Shown here one piece after another: positions 52,901 through 62,789 of a DNA stretch of 64,000 nt; the stretch's first letter is position 1, and each line of letters opens with the position of its first letter. The stretch is from the NCBI GenBank assembly GCA_017590115.1, contig JAGGNK010013559.1, positions 2,918,305 to 2,982,304 on the forward strand, in the 5' to 3' direction. The translations under genes were made by a program, and so were the position numbers. This DNA is from Montifringilla adamsi (lineage: Eukaryota > Chordata > Aves > Passeriformes > Passeridae). The notes under the pieces are model-generated. The model did not search any database. It had not been told where the DNA came from and saw only the letters and a list, made by a program, of their open reading frames with translations.

Positions 52901-55900
52901 CAGCACCTGAAATTACCCAGCACCAAGTGACTGAGGGCAACCAGCAGCAGGATCTGAGATCCACCCCAACAACCCCCCCTGCCACACCTGCCAGCTCAGA
53001 ACCCTCTCAAACCACCCACTCCAGCTAAGCCTGTGCTCAGACTCACACAAATGCCATTTATCAGTCCTCAGCAACCAGCCAGGGACTGGGCAGGGTGGGA
53101 ACAGCCTGGCCCATGCTGGCAGCTTGTGGCAGACCCCCCAGAGCAGCTGGGTATCTGGGTTTGGCTCCTTCCTGCCTCCTGCTGGCTCTGCCAGCTTGTC
53201 CTGACAGTAAAAACCACAGCAATGCTGGTTTTGGTGTCCCCCTCCACTGAGGAAGGGGATGGAGTGTGCTTTGGTGAATTCCATCTGCTTCATTAAGAAG
53301 TGTTTATTGTTCCAGATGAGCGTGGCACTCAGGTTTCTTATGGTTCCAATTTGCTTTTTAGGACTCTGGCTTTTCTCCAGAGGACTGATTTTAGACTTTA
53401 ATTTCCAGTAGCTTTTTCCTACTTACACTTATGCTCAGAGCAGAAAACTGTGTGAATGAAGAGCAAAAAGGCTAAGCCAAACAATTCCCCCTGCCAGTCT
53501 GACAGCTTGGGCAGACAAGCAGCAGATTAAAGCATTTCCACTCGTATTTATAATTTAACAAACACACAATCTGCTTGCCTTTCAGCAGCCCTGACCTCTC
53601 ATACCTGTCTCAAATCAGTTCAGGGAGGCTGATGAAGTGCACAGATGCTCTCCCCTCACCCCCAAATTCCTCCCTGCAGTGGAGGTGGCTGGGATGACAG
53701 CTTTACTTTGGGAAGGTTAATCCCAGCCTCCCCAAAGAGTTTTGGGAGGTTTGGTCCCATCTGAAGGCAGGAGGAGGGAAAACCCCCCAGGAAGATCTGT
53801 GGTGGAGCTCTACCTGCACTGCTGAGAGGTGTGACCAGGGTGTGACACTGCACAGCACAATTAGCATGAGACTCCTTAATTAACCACACGTTGCTGCTCC
53901 CTCAAAGAGACCCAGCCCCAGCTCCTCAGTGCCAAGGGCTCCCTCCCAAAAGCTTCCTATGGAATATTCCACAGAGGCTGCAGGACTCCACCCAAAACAC
54001 CTCCCAGCCTCACCTTGCCCAGGGGCCCCAGCTCCAGAGGCTGCAGAGCAGTGTCCTTCTCTGATCTCTGCTCCTCTGTGCCCTCCCAGTCACCAAAAAG
54101 ACCTAAAAACCCCCCACAAACAGCACAGGCTGGCAGCAGGCTGCAGGCCTGATCCCAGGATTCCCTCCCAGCTGTGGGATCAGGGCCTGTCCTTCCTCAC
54201 AGCCATTAAATTCCTGTTTCTCAGAGGTCCAGGCTCCAGGAGGACACATTCCCAGGCATTTTCAGAGCTCCCACTTGTCAAGCACACCACTCAGCTCAAG
54301 GCAGGCAGTGCCCACTGCTGAGGCAGAACTGATTTCCTTTCCCTTCTCACTGCTGTGTGAACACCAGAGGGTCACACAGAAGGGACAGAGCTGTAAGATC
54401 AAAGCCCTGGGAGCCAGGGGAGGGTTTGTAGGCAGCTGCTGGAGCAGAGAGGCAGCACAGGAGCACCTGGCAGGGCCACTGAGCAAATTCCTCAAGGCCA
54501 GCTCAAAAAGGAGGATGCCTGATTTGAAGGGAATGCTGCTTGCCACCTCTGCAACTGAGACCATCCAAGTAAAACCACCCCAGATCTCCCAGAGCTGCAG
54601 AGGGTCTGAAGACAGCATCAAAACCCTGTCCTGCCCTGGTGGTCAGCCTGCTCAGCATGCCAGGGATCATCATTTCACATCAGTCACTTCATCCTTCCTC
54701 TGCTCTGGAGGGGTCTCACAGGATGTTCCCCATCCCAGGAGGAACCTTTAGGAGCAGCAAGGGCACTCATGACTGCAGTGTCACCTTTTCCTTAGGAAAT
54801 ATCCTGGAATTCTCAGCCTTGGTGCCTCTTTTCACTGATCAGACAATAAATGTAACTGAGCTTCCTTAAGGAAATCCAAATCTCTGAGAGGCCCTCAGGA
54901 TTGTCTGCTCTAAAACCCAGCTCTCAGAGAAGACAAACAGCTTTGGGGGCTGTTTTGCTCCCTTAAAGGGCTTTGAGCACCCAGAGCTCTCCTTCCTGAG
55001 CCACTGACAGCAGAAATGCCAGGCACAGGCAGAGGGGAGAGGGAGAGGACACTGAAACACACCCAGCCTCCTGCTGAGACCCCGTGAGAAGCAGGGACAC
55101 GTTCAAAATTGTCAGATAATTCTGGAGATTCCCACGCTGATCCTCCACCTTTGTACCTTCAGCCACCAAATGCTGCCACGTGACGCTTCCAGGGAGTGTT
55201 GTGATTCAAACTCCACTTTGGATGTGTCAACAAGCACAGCCTTCCCTGCCTCCCCCAAGGCAGGCTGCACCAGTTTCCCCAGTAAACACCAGACTTCCCA
55301 TACCATCATCACTGGTGTGGTGCTCAGCTGTGACATCCTGCACTGAATCTTCTGCCAGGGCTCTCTCTCCGTGAGGGCTTTCACTGCAACAGAAGGAAAC
55401 AGGGACAGCTGTAACTGCTGGGAATCGAGATCCCTCATGGCCAGCAAGCAGACAGAACTGGGAACATGCTGGAAAGCAATCAGACAGAACTGGGAACATC
55501 CTGGAGAACAACCAGACAGAACTGGGAATCCCCATCAGGAGTCAATATTTAGGTTTTGCTGCTACAGACACTTTGCGGATGCATCTGCTGAAGTGGCTGT
55601 GGGTAAAAATCAAGCTGAATTCTTTGTGATCAGCCAAACCAAACATCTTGGTGACTCCTTCTGAGTGCTATTAGCAAAATCCAACTTCACATCTCACAGC
55701 CTGGACCTCTGGAGACACTGAGCACTCACACAGCAGTGCCAGGCTGGGTCCAGCTCCTCCCTGCCATGCCAGGACTATTCCCTTGGCTGCATTCTCCACT
55801 GCTCTAATTAGCTCATTAGATGGCTGATGAGAAAGCTGCAACTTCCTGGGGGAAATCATTCCTCGATTTATAACTTGATATTTCCAGGTCTGTGTTTGTC

Positions 55901-58900
55901 ATCTCCCTCCACCCCTTTTATCACCACCTTAAATGTCCCATTCATTTCCCTCAGCAACTCCCACAGCCCAATTAGCTGCCTGTAAATAAAGATTCCAGAG
56001 CACCTAAACTACCAAGAGGACTCATTTATGTTTGGCATGAAGAAAAGCTTTGAAAGGATCAAGAGACAACAAGTGGCAACCAAAGGTTATGTTTTTGTAA
56101 GAAGCTCCACGAGCAGCTCCCTCTGGACAGGAGCAGAAAGGAAACTGGAAGAGGATCCATTGCCTCTCCCAAGCAGCTCCACAGAGCTGCTGCCAGCTGG
56201 CAGCCCTGCCTGCCTGCCCTGCCTGCTCCTCTCAGGAGGAAAAAAAAGGGCTAAAAACCAGTGCTGGCTCTTCATCTTACACCAGAAAACTCCTTGCTGC
56301 CTTCTGTGACTCCTTAAAAATGAATTTTAATCTCCTTCACACAGGAGGAACTTCATCCCTCATTTTGGCCCTGCAGTGGTTAAAATAAGTGATGATGGTT
56401 GGACAGTGCTCTCCCCCTGGCAATCTACCTCCTGTCCTCTTTTAAATATGAGGAAAACAGAAAAAGGAGAAGAGCTGAAATGTCTGAACAATTCTGGCGC
56501 CTTATTCTGCTCAATCCACAGGACACCAGGCTGCCCAACATCTCCTGAGCCAGCACCTCAGCAATCAACCCTCCCCATCCTTTGCAAAGCCTTTATGCTC
56601 TTTAATAAAGTTTACAGAAGCCTCTGAAGCCAGCTGGAGGCCCCAGGAGGAAGCAGCATTGAGGGCTAAAGTTTCACCCAGACTGTGAAGTCATGTCGAG
56701 CACAGCTGCGGCTCCAAGCCCTGCACGGGGGCCACGTGCCTCTCCCCAGCCCTGCCTCCTAAAAAGCAGCATTTTCCTCCTAAAAAATTGTCCCTGCTGC
56801 ATTTTCCACCTAAAAAAATTGTCCCTGCTGCATTTTTCACCTCAAATCCTGTCCTGGCTGAGCCCTGGGTGCTGCTTTGGGAAGCAGTGGTGACACCCCG
56901 AGAGCACTCTGCACAGGGGCCACATGCCTCTCTCCAGCCCTGCCTCCTAAAAAGCAGCATTTTCCTCCTAAAAAATGACTCCTGCTGCATTTTCCACCTA
57001 AAAAAATGGTCTTTGCTGCATTTTCCACCTAAAAAATGACCCTTGCTGCATTTTCCACCTAAAAAATGACCCTTGCTGCATTTTCCAACTAAAAAATGGT
57101 CCTTGCTGCATTTTCCACCTAAAAAAATTGTCCCTGCTGCATTTTTCACCTCAAATCCTGTCCTGGCTGAGCCCTGGGTGCTGCTTTGGGGAGCAGTGGT
57201 GGCACCCTGAGAGCCCTGAAGGTGACAGCAATAAATCCTGCCGGGGGAATGGAGTGGAGGGATTGCCAGCAGGGAATCGAGGGGCAGCTCTGGTCTCTGC
57301 TGCCTGTGACAGTGACAGGACCAGGGAAGGGCTGGAGCTGTGCCAGGGGAGGTTTGGGGTGGAGATCAGGGAGAGGTTTTCCTCCCAAGGCTCCCCAGGG
57401 AATGGGAACAGCCCCCAGGCTGCCAGAGCTCCCAGGGATGCTCAGGGTGGGATTTTGGGGTGTCTGGGCAGGGCCAGGGGCTGGATCAGTGATCCCTGTG
57501 GGTCCCATCCATCCCTTATCTCCTTCCCTGATATCACCCCAGGACATTCTGCCCCCCACACCCCCCTGTGCCCTGACACCCACATTGGGGGTACTCAGCA
57601 CACTTTCATTCCCTTCACCTCATGCACAAAACCTCTTGTCCAAATTCGTGTGTTTCCTGAAACCCATAAATACTATTGGTTTTTTTTTCCCCCCACCCTG
57701 CAATTCCTTCATATATAACATCAGCTAAAAACATCAGAGAAAGGGGTGAAATTAAGAGAATTTCCAAAAGGTTTTGGCAAGTCCTGTGCACACAGCAGTG
57801 AGTTTGGAGGAGCCTCTAAACCAGGAGTGGTCCCACAGCTCTGAGACAAGCCAGGGAAACAAGGCTTGCTCTGTCCCCACAGTGACTGCCTTTAAAAAAA
57901 CCTATTTATTTTAGCCCAGGAAAATAATCATTCCCATTGCTGTGAGGCTGAAGGAGAGCAGGAGCAGTGGGACACAAATGAACATTCCTGATGCTCAGAG
58001 GGAGGGATCAGAGGAGGAAAGCAAAGCCCTCCTTTCCTTCCCCCCACTGCCCAAGCTTCCACCCCAGATGACAGGAGCTGCTCTGCCTGAATTGCTTCCA
58101 GATGTGCTCTCAGCCTGAGCACGTGGCTGGGCCTCTGGAGCTCCAGGCTGCATGGAAATGGTGATTTTGCATTCCTGCCTCTGCCCTCCCCCTGCAGCCC
58201 TGGAAATTCAACTGTGCCACAGCCTTGGAGGTTCAGCTGCAAGTGACCCCTGTGTCTGAAGCAAAGGCAATCCAGCCAGGCAGAAAGAAAAGGCAAAAGC
58301 AGGAGAGAAAAAAAAAAAAAAAAAAAAAGGAAAAAAAAAAAACCAACAAAAAGAGATTGATTTTGGCAGCTACCAAACCAGAACATCCAATAAAATCCCT
58401 CCACAACCTTGCCCTTCAAGATAAGTGAGTGAGGTTTGACAACTGAATAGCTACTTTATACCAGCTCATTTCTTTAAAGCTGATGACTCTCCAGAGAGAC
58501 CAGAGCCATCTTTGCTGCTATAAAACAGATTTTTGAAAGGCTGCACCAGATGCTGCAATCCTGAATTAGCCAACACAACTGCAGCATCCTAACCCATGGC
58601 TAAGCACCCACCCATGGCTCTGCTCAGAGCATCCAGCATACCAGTAATCCTCTGTGGTTCCACCTCTGCTGTAGACTGGGCCCTCCAGCTCCCTGGGCCC
58701 TGGGAAGATGTTCTCATGTTGGATGATGATGGTTTTGATCAGTTCATTGACGTGAGCCTGGCAAGAGACCTGGTCGTGGCCCTCGGGCACAGACATCAGC
58801 GTGGGCCCGAAGCAGATGGCCAGGTTGTAGGGATCCATCATGTTCTCTTCACTGAACTGAGATAAACTGCAAAGAACACGGGTGGGAAGGAGGGTGAACA

Positions 58901-61900
58901 GCAGAAATCACCATCACCATCATCATCCTCTGCTCAGAACACACAGCTGAGCTCAGAAGGTTTGTTTTGGGCTTTTATGGGATACAAATGGATCCAGGTG
59001 AAAAATGAGACACTGATGGTATTTACTGAGAAATTAAATAGAAACTGCAAGGGGAGTTTGAAAGCTCTGGGTGCTGATTTTAAGTTTGAAAGCTCTGGGT
59101 GCTGATTTTAATATTTGACTTTATTTCTTCTCTGCTATTGCTGTTCAGAGCCCACCTGCAGCCCAACTCAAGACCAGGGTTACAGCAGGATTAAAACTGA
59201 ATGGATTTACACTGAAAGAGAGAAGCCTAAATGAGATATAGGGAAGAAATCCTTCCTGTGAGGGTGGGCAGGCCCTGGCAGGGGTGCCCAGAGCAGCTGT
59301 GGCTGCCCCTGGATCCCTGGCAGTGCCCAAGGCCAGCCTGGGATGGAGGAAGGTGTCCCTGCCCTGTCCATCCTCAATAATTCCATGTTTACTCCAGGCC
59401 CTGCAGCAGAGCCCTGGGAGCCAGGGATGCCAGGGGAGGGTTTGTAGGCAGCTGCTGGAGCAGAGAGGCAGCACAGGAGCACCTGGCAGGGCCACTGAGC
59501 AAATTCCTCAAGGCCAGCTCAAAAAGGAGGATGCCTGATTTGAAGGGAATGCTGCTTGCCACCTCTGCAACTGAGACCATCCAAGTAAAACCACCCCAGA
59601 GCTGCAAAGGGTCTGAAGGGGTCTGAAGGTGCTCCCAGGGGTACTCACTGATTGAGGAATGCAAAGAGGTATCTCATGACAATCAGGGTGGTCTTGGGCA
59701 GGTTCAGCAGCACCTTCCGGACGTGCAGCGCTCGCTCCTGCAAGTTATCCATGGCTGCAAGAGAGAGAGAGAGCACACAGAGAGAGTCACCCTGCTGCCA
59801 CAGCCCCAGTGCCAGCAGGGCACCCTGCCCTGCACACTGGGCAGCCAGCAGGGCACCAGCAGGAGGGGATTTGGCTGCAGAACCTGCTGGCAAAGCCTCT
59901 GCCAGAGAAGGTGCCCGAGCACGTGGGAGCCTCCCTGCGAGCGTGGGAGCTCTGGATGTCACCTGCTCCAGGGGCTCTGGCACAAGGGCTCATTCAGGGC
60001 AGCTGGGAAAGGTGGGTGTTTGAAAAGGAAAAGCTGGAACACTCAAATTAACATAGTTAAAGGGTGAGGCAAAGGGCTCTGTGTGCAGCAGCCTGCTGAG
60101 AAAGAAGTGGGCAGCATAAATCAGCTCAGAAGGGAGAGCTCCTTCGGGGGAAAGAGGATTTTGCTTCTCAACATAACACAAATCCAAGTCTGGAAATGCA
60201 TTTATCAGGAGCAGAAAAGCACAGGCCATTTCTGAAGCTGTCTCCTCAGTGATCCTCTGCCTCTCTTCAGAGGCTGCCCCTGCAAAGGCCATTTCTCTGC
60301 TTGGACAATGGAATCATTCTTCATTTCTGGGGGACACAGCAAGAGCCAGGCCACTTAAAAACAATACAGAAGCCACAGACAGCCCTCTGCCTGGCAGAAA
60401 CACCTTTAGTAACCATGAAAAACGTTACCAGTGAGTGCCCTGATGATTGATATGCTGGAGCAGGAGGCAGTGGATGGTCCCTTGTGGGTATGAAGCTAAA
60501 AGGAGTATGAATAAAAACGACCTTGTCAGCTGAGGCCAGCACACAGGAGCATGCAGCAGATATCCAGGGCAAGCAGATATCCAGGGAACCCTGCTGGTGA
60601 TCCCTGTCTCAGAGAGGGCATTTCTAACATCCTCTGATGACAGCTCTTCAAGATTGTTTTACACGAAAGAAGGTTTTTTGCTTTATTCTCTTTTAAAAGA
60701 ATCCTGTCACCAAGCACTGGCTCACAAAACTCCATCACACAGCCCTTAACATCTATGAATTTCCATCTCCTTGTTCATTCCTGTCAGAGCAAGGATGGCT
60801 GTGAAAAGGTGACTGCTCAGACTGGATACCAGAGACGAGCCCAGCAGCACAAACCCAGCCAGAGAAACCCAAAAACTCACCCTGGAGGCAGGAAAAATGG
60901 GGAAAAGGAGGGAAGAGAAGTGGGGGGGATGAGGAAAATGAATCCTATTTCTTTCCAGTTCTTCATGTACTTACTGACACAGGCAATCAGGTCATGGAAG
61001 ATGTCCTTGGGGAAGAGGGGGTGCTCCAGGCCTCTGAAATAGAGCTTGAGGACTCCTGCTATGGAATCCATGTCGTGGTCATTCTGGTCCCCAGCCAAGG
61101 GATCTTCCCCTTAGGAGCAAGGAGAGAAAAATCAGAATACTGGAGGAAATCAAACACTGGAAGAAAAGGATTTGTGTTCAGGCCACCCAGCCCAGCTGCA
61201 CTGCAAGAGTGAGGCACAGAGAGAGCCCCAGGTGGGAACTCTGCCAGGAATCCCAGGACACCTGGGCAGCTCCTGTCACCCAAATGCCACCCTGGCACCC
61301 ATGGGGGGTGCGGTGCTGCTGCTGCAGCAGGGACACCCCAGGTGTTTTGGGCAGGGGAGAACATCACAGCTCCAGCACCTGACAGGAGGCTTTAGGCAGA
61401 CCCAAAACTGCAGCTCAGGTGACAGAAGGGACCACTGAGCATCACACACCTGGCCCAGGGGACACACAAACATCACACACCTGGCCCAGGGGACACAGAA
61501 GCATCGCACACCTGGCCCAGGTGACCCAGGGGACACAGAAGCATCACACACCTGGCCCAGGGGACACAGAAGCATCGCACACCTGGCCCAGGTGACGCAG
61601 GGGACACACAAACATCACACACCTGGCCCAGGGGACACAGAAGCATCGCACACCTGGCCCAGGTGACGCAGGGGACACACAAACATCACACACCTGGCCC
61701 AGGGAACACAGAAGCATCACACACCTGGCCCAGGTGACACAGGAGCATCACACACCTGGCCCAGGGGACACACAAACATCACACACCTGGCCCAGGTGAC
61801 CCTTCATGTACTTACTGACACAGGCAATCAGGTCATGGAAGATGTCCTTGGGGAAGAGGGGGTGCTCCAGGCCTCTGAAATAGAGCTTGAGGACTCCTGC

Positions 61901-61950
61901 TATGGAATCCATGTCGTGGTCATTCTGGTCCCCAGCCAAGGGATCTTCCC
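43603..61950 (-). CDS. SRGAP2: SRGAP2 (SLIT-ROBO Rho GTPase-activating protein 2), 3' half, partial
   Basis: srGAP2 uses an inverse F-BAR domain to shape membranes, a RhoGAP domain to switch off Rac1 and an SH3 domain to bind partners such as ROBO1; it controls neuronal migration and spine maturation. Nine coding exons (one of them present twice) encode the second half of RhoGAP, the SPHGE...HTSDDE linker, the SH3 domain ([16 protein letters not shown]) and the tail ending DKSCTV, nearly as in human. All junction phases agree. The F-BAR part and the exon with the arginine finger are beyond base 64000. IKBKE follows on the same strand. Confidence 0.95.
45606..45806 (+). pseudogene. Endogenous retrovirus envelope C-terminal remnant (probable)
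   Basis: A 66-codon open stretch with a hydrophobic membrane-spanning segment, then a Cys-containing PC...LQCVQQ motif and a short basic tail. This pattern resembles the end of retroviral transmembrane envelope subunits. No surface subunit or pol was recognised beside it, so it is a broken fragment with no expected function. Plus strand, inside the last SRGAP2 intron. Confidence 0.4.
46015..46253 (+). mobile_element. CR1 LINE 3' end with octamer tail
   Basis: Sense CR1: TTAGGTTGGATATTAGGAAG through TTCATTCTGTGATTCTGTG. The terminal ATTCTGTG repeats are the CR1 family hallmark and mark its intact 3' end. Confidence 0.92.
46348..46625 (-). mobile_element. CR1 LINE 3' fragment
   Basis: AGAATCACAGAATGTTTGGG through GAGAGGGAGACTCC and TTCCTCATGTTGAGGCTGAA. 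Reverse-oriented CR1, head-to-head with the copy at 46015-46253. Confidence 0.88.
46826..47250 (+). mobile_element. Probable ERV LTR beside an SRGAP2 exon
   Basis: GC-rich U3-like part, AATAAA at about 47107, then a U5-like part ending in a CCCAAATTTGCCCTGAACC motif and AGGACA. The sequence resembles a common passerine LTR recalled from memory. Ends are approximate and no target-site duplication was resolved. It lies about 48 bp inside the intron following the SRGAP2 exon at 47298-47625, in antisense orientation to the gene. Confidence 0.6.
47298..47625 (-). CDS. SRGAP2: SRGAP2 serine-rich tail exon
   Basis: Acceptor GTGACTGAAG. Encodes [44 protein letters not shown] and [10 protein letters not shown], matching human. 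Donor CAG before GTGAGC, phase 0. A retroviral LTR starts about 48 bp into the next intron. Confidence 0.96.
49758..49904 (-). CDS. SRGAP2: SRGAP2 post-SH3 exon
   Basis: Acceptor CTTCCTAG. Encodes [35 protein letters not shown] and [10 protein letters not shown], as in human. Ends AA before GTAAGAG. Confidence 0.95.
50030..50262 (-). mobile_element. CR1 LINE 3' fragment
   Basis: TCACTGAATGGTTTGGCTGG, CCCCCTGCCATGGACAGGGA and CAGCCACAGCTGCTCTGGGC, CR1 in reverse orientation. Confidence 0.85.
50420..50600 (-). mobile_element. CR1 LINE internal 3' fragment
   Basis: CTTCTCCTCTCCAGACTGAC and CCCAGAGCCTCTCCTCATCC belong to the more internal CR1 3' region in reverse orientation; probably the same insertion as 50030-50262. 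Confidence 0.7.
50717..50897 (-). CDS. SRGAP2: SRGAP2 SH3-domain exon
   Basis: Acceptor ATCTCCTAG. Encodes [31 protein letters not shown] and [12 protein letters not shown]: a complete SH3 with the ALYDY-like AKFDY, the WW pair and the SSNY-like PHQY. Ends AC before GTAGGTGCC. Confidence 0.96.
51505..51950. repeat. Local tandem duplication (offset about 313 bp) in an SRGAP2 intron
   Basis: 51505-51635 recurs at 51818-51950 (shared CCCCACACAGAGGGCACATT, TTTCATTAAAATCAAAAGGC). The segment between (51640-51810) is a diverged copy of 50889-51105, which covers the 3' splice site of the SH3 exon. Confidence 0.8.
52000..54390. other. SRGAP2 intron, no recognised gene
   Basis: Unique-looking intron between the SH3 exon and the linker exon; no exon or named repeat recognised. 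Confidence 0.55.
54402..54611. repeat. Dispersed intronic duplication, copy A
   Basis: About 210 bp nearly identical to 59409-59619, differing by two indels of about 10 bp and few substitutions. No coding potential recognised. Confidence 0.88.
55304..55383 (-). CDS. SRGAP2: SRGAP2 linker exon between RhoGAP and SH3
   Basis: Acceptor TTCTGTTGCAG. Encodes [17 protein letters not shown] and EHHTSDD (human ESPHGETTSVEDSTQDV). Ends G before GTATGGG, completed to Glu by AG of the next exon. Confidence 0.93.
56750..57210. repeat. Minisatellite, unit about 31 bp, with a 309-bp higher-order repeat
   Basis: Units of CTGCATTTTCCACCTAAAAA with variable GTCCTTG/GACCCTTG linkers. The block 56823-56905 recurs at 57132-57210. 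SRGAP2 intron. Confidence 0.9.
58642..58866 (-). CDS. SRGAP2: SRGAP2 RhoGAP C-terminal exon
   Basis: Acceptor GTTCTTTGCAG. Encodes [33 protein letters not shown] and [11 protein letters not shown], nearly identical to human. Ends TAC TG before GTATGCTGG. Confidence 0.96.
59195..59395 (+). mobile_element. CR1 LINE 3' fragment
   Basis: TGAGATATAGGGAAGAAATC, CTGTGGCTGCCCCTGGATCC and GGAAGGTGTCCCTGCCCTGT, CR1 sense orientation, in an SRGAP2 intron. Confidence 0.8.
59409..59619. repeat. Dispersed intronic duplication, copy B
   Basis: Partner of 54402-54611, direct orientation, 5 kb apart. It ends 30 bp from the donor of the RhoGAP exon at 59649-59754. Confidence 0.88.
59649..59754 (-). CDS. SRGAP2: SRGAP2 RhoGAP exon (MDNLQERA...)
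   Basis: Acceptor CTCTCTTGCAG. Encodes [16 protein letters not shown] and [14 protein letters not shown]. Ends CA before GTGAGTACC; T of the next exon completes His. Confidence 0.96.
60961..61801. repeat. Tandem segmental duplication, unit 1 (841 bp)
   Basis: Contains the RhoGAP exon 60975-61109, flanking intron and minisatellite. Pairs with the unit starting at 61802, offset exactly 841 bp; the first 480 bp differ at three positions, all outside the exon. Confidence 0.93.
60975..61109 (-). CDS. SRGAP2: SRGAP2 RhoGAP exon, downstream copy
   Basis: Same 135-nt exon as the duplicate, followed by normal unique intron sequence, so this is probably the ancestral position. Enters by completing Gly (G|GG), ends GTC A before GTAAGT. 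With the next exon the split codon gives Thr, as in human ACVTMDNL. Confidence 0.94.
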
Positions 61951-62642
61951 CTTAGGAGCAAGGAGAGAAAAATCAGAATACTGGAGGAAATCAAACACTG
62001 GAAGAAAAGGATTTGTGTTCAGGCCACCCAGCCCAGCTGCACTGCAAGAGTGAGGCACAGAGAGAGCCCCAGGTGGGAACTCTGCCAGGAATCCCAGGAC
62101 ACCTGGGCAGCTCCTGTCACCCAAATGCCACCCCAGCACCCACGGGGGGTGCGGTGCTGCTGCTGCAGCAGGGACACCCCAGGTGTTTTGGGCAGGGGAG
62201 AACATCACAGCTCCAGCACCTGACAGGAGGCTTTAGGCAGACCCAAAACTGCAGCTCAGGTGACAGAAGGGACCACTGAGCATCACACACCTGGCCCAGG
62301 GGACACACAAACATCACACACCTGGCCCAGGGAACACAGAAGCATCACACACCTGGCCCAGGTGACGCAGGGGACACACAAACATCACACACCTGGCCCA
62401 GGTGACCCAGGTGACACAGGAGCATCACACACCTGGCCCAGGTGACCCAGGGGACACAGAAGCATCACACACCTGGCCCAGGGGACACAGAAGCATCGCA
62501 CACCTGGCCCAGGTGACCCAGGGGACACAGAAGCATCACACACCTGGCCCAGGGGACACAGAAGCATCGCACACCTGGCCCAGGTGACGCAGGGGACACA
62601 CAAACATCACACACCTGGCCCAGGGAACACAGAAGCATCACA
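61802..62642. repeat. Tandem segmental duplication, unit 2
   Basis: Second unit, containing the exon copy 61816-61950. The non-minisatellite part is nearly identical to unit 1; the minisatellite parts have already rearranged. The right end is set by the offset and is therefore approximate. Confidence 0.9.
61816..61950 (-). CDS. SRGAP2: SRGAP2 RhoGAP exon, upstream duplicate copy
   Basis: 135 nt, identical by eye to the copy at 60975-61109. It encodes [15 protein letters not shown] and [16 protein letters not shown], part of the RhoGAP domain. The TGCTCCTAAG acceptor and GTAAGT donor are both intact. The exon has length 3n and symmetric phase, so inclusion of one or both copies keeps the frame. 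Only 14 nt of the original downstream intron follow before minisatellite starts. Confidence 0.8.
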
Positions 62643-62789
62643 CACCTGGCCCAGGTGACACAGGAGCATCACACACCTGGCCCAGGTGACAAAGGAGCAT
62701 CACACACCTGGCCCAGGTGACCCAGGAGCATCACACACCTGGCCCAGGTGACACAGGAGCATCACACACCTGGCCCAGGTGTGTGCAGA

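Larger units (their letters stand above)
61438..62783. repeat. Minisatellite, unit about 28-31 bp (CATCACACACCTGGCCCAGG type), in two blocks
   Basis: Occupies 61438-61800 and 62279-62783, on both sides of the duplicated exon. Units vary between GTGACACAGGAG, GGGACACAGAAG and GGGACACACAAA endings. Confidence 0.94.

Noticed and set aside
61276..62603. Repeated Cys-rich frames ([15 protein letters not shown] type)
   Set aside because: Minisatellite translation in the SRGAP2 intron.
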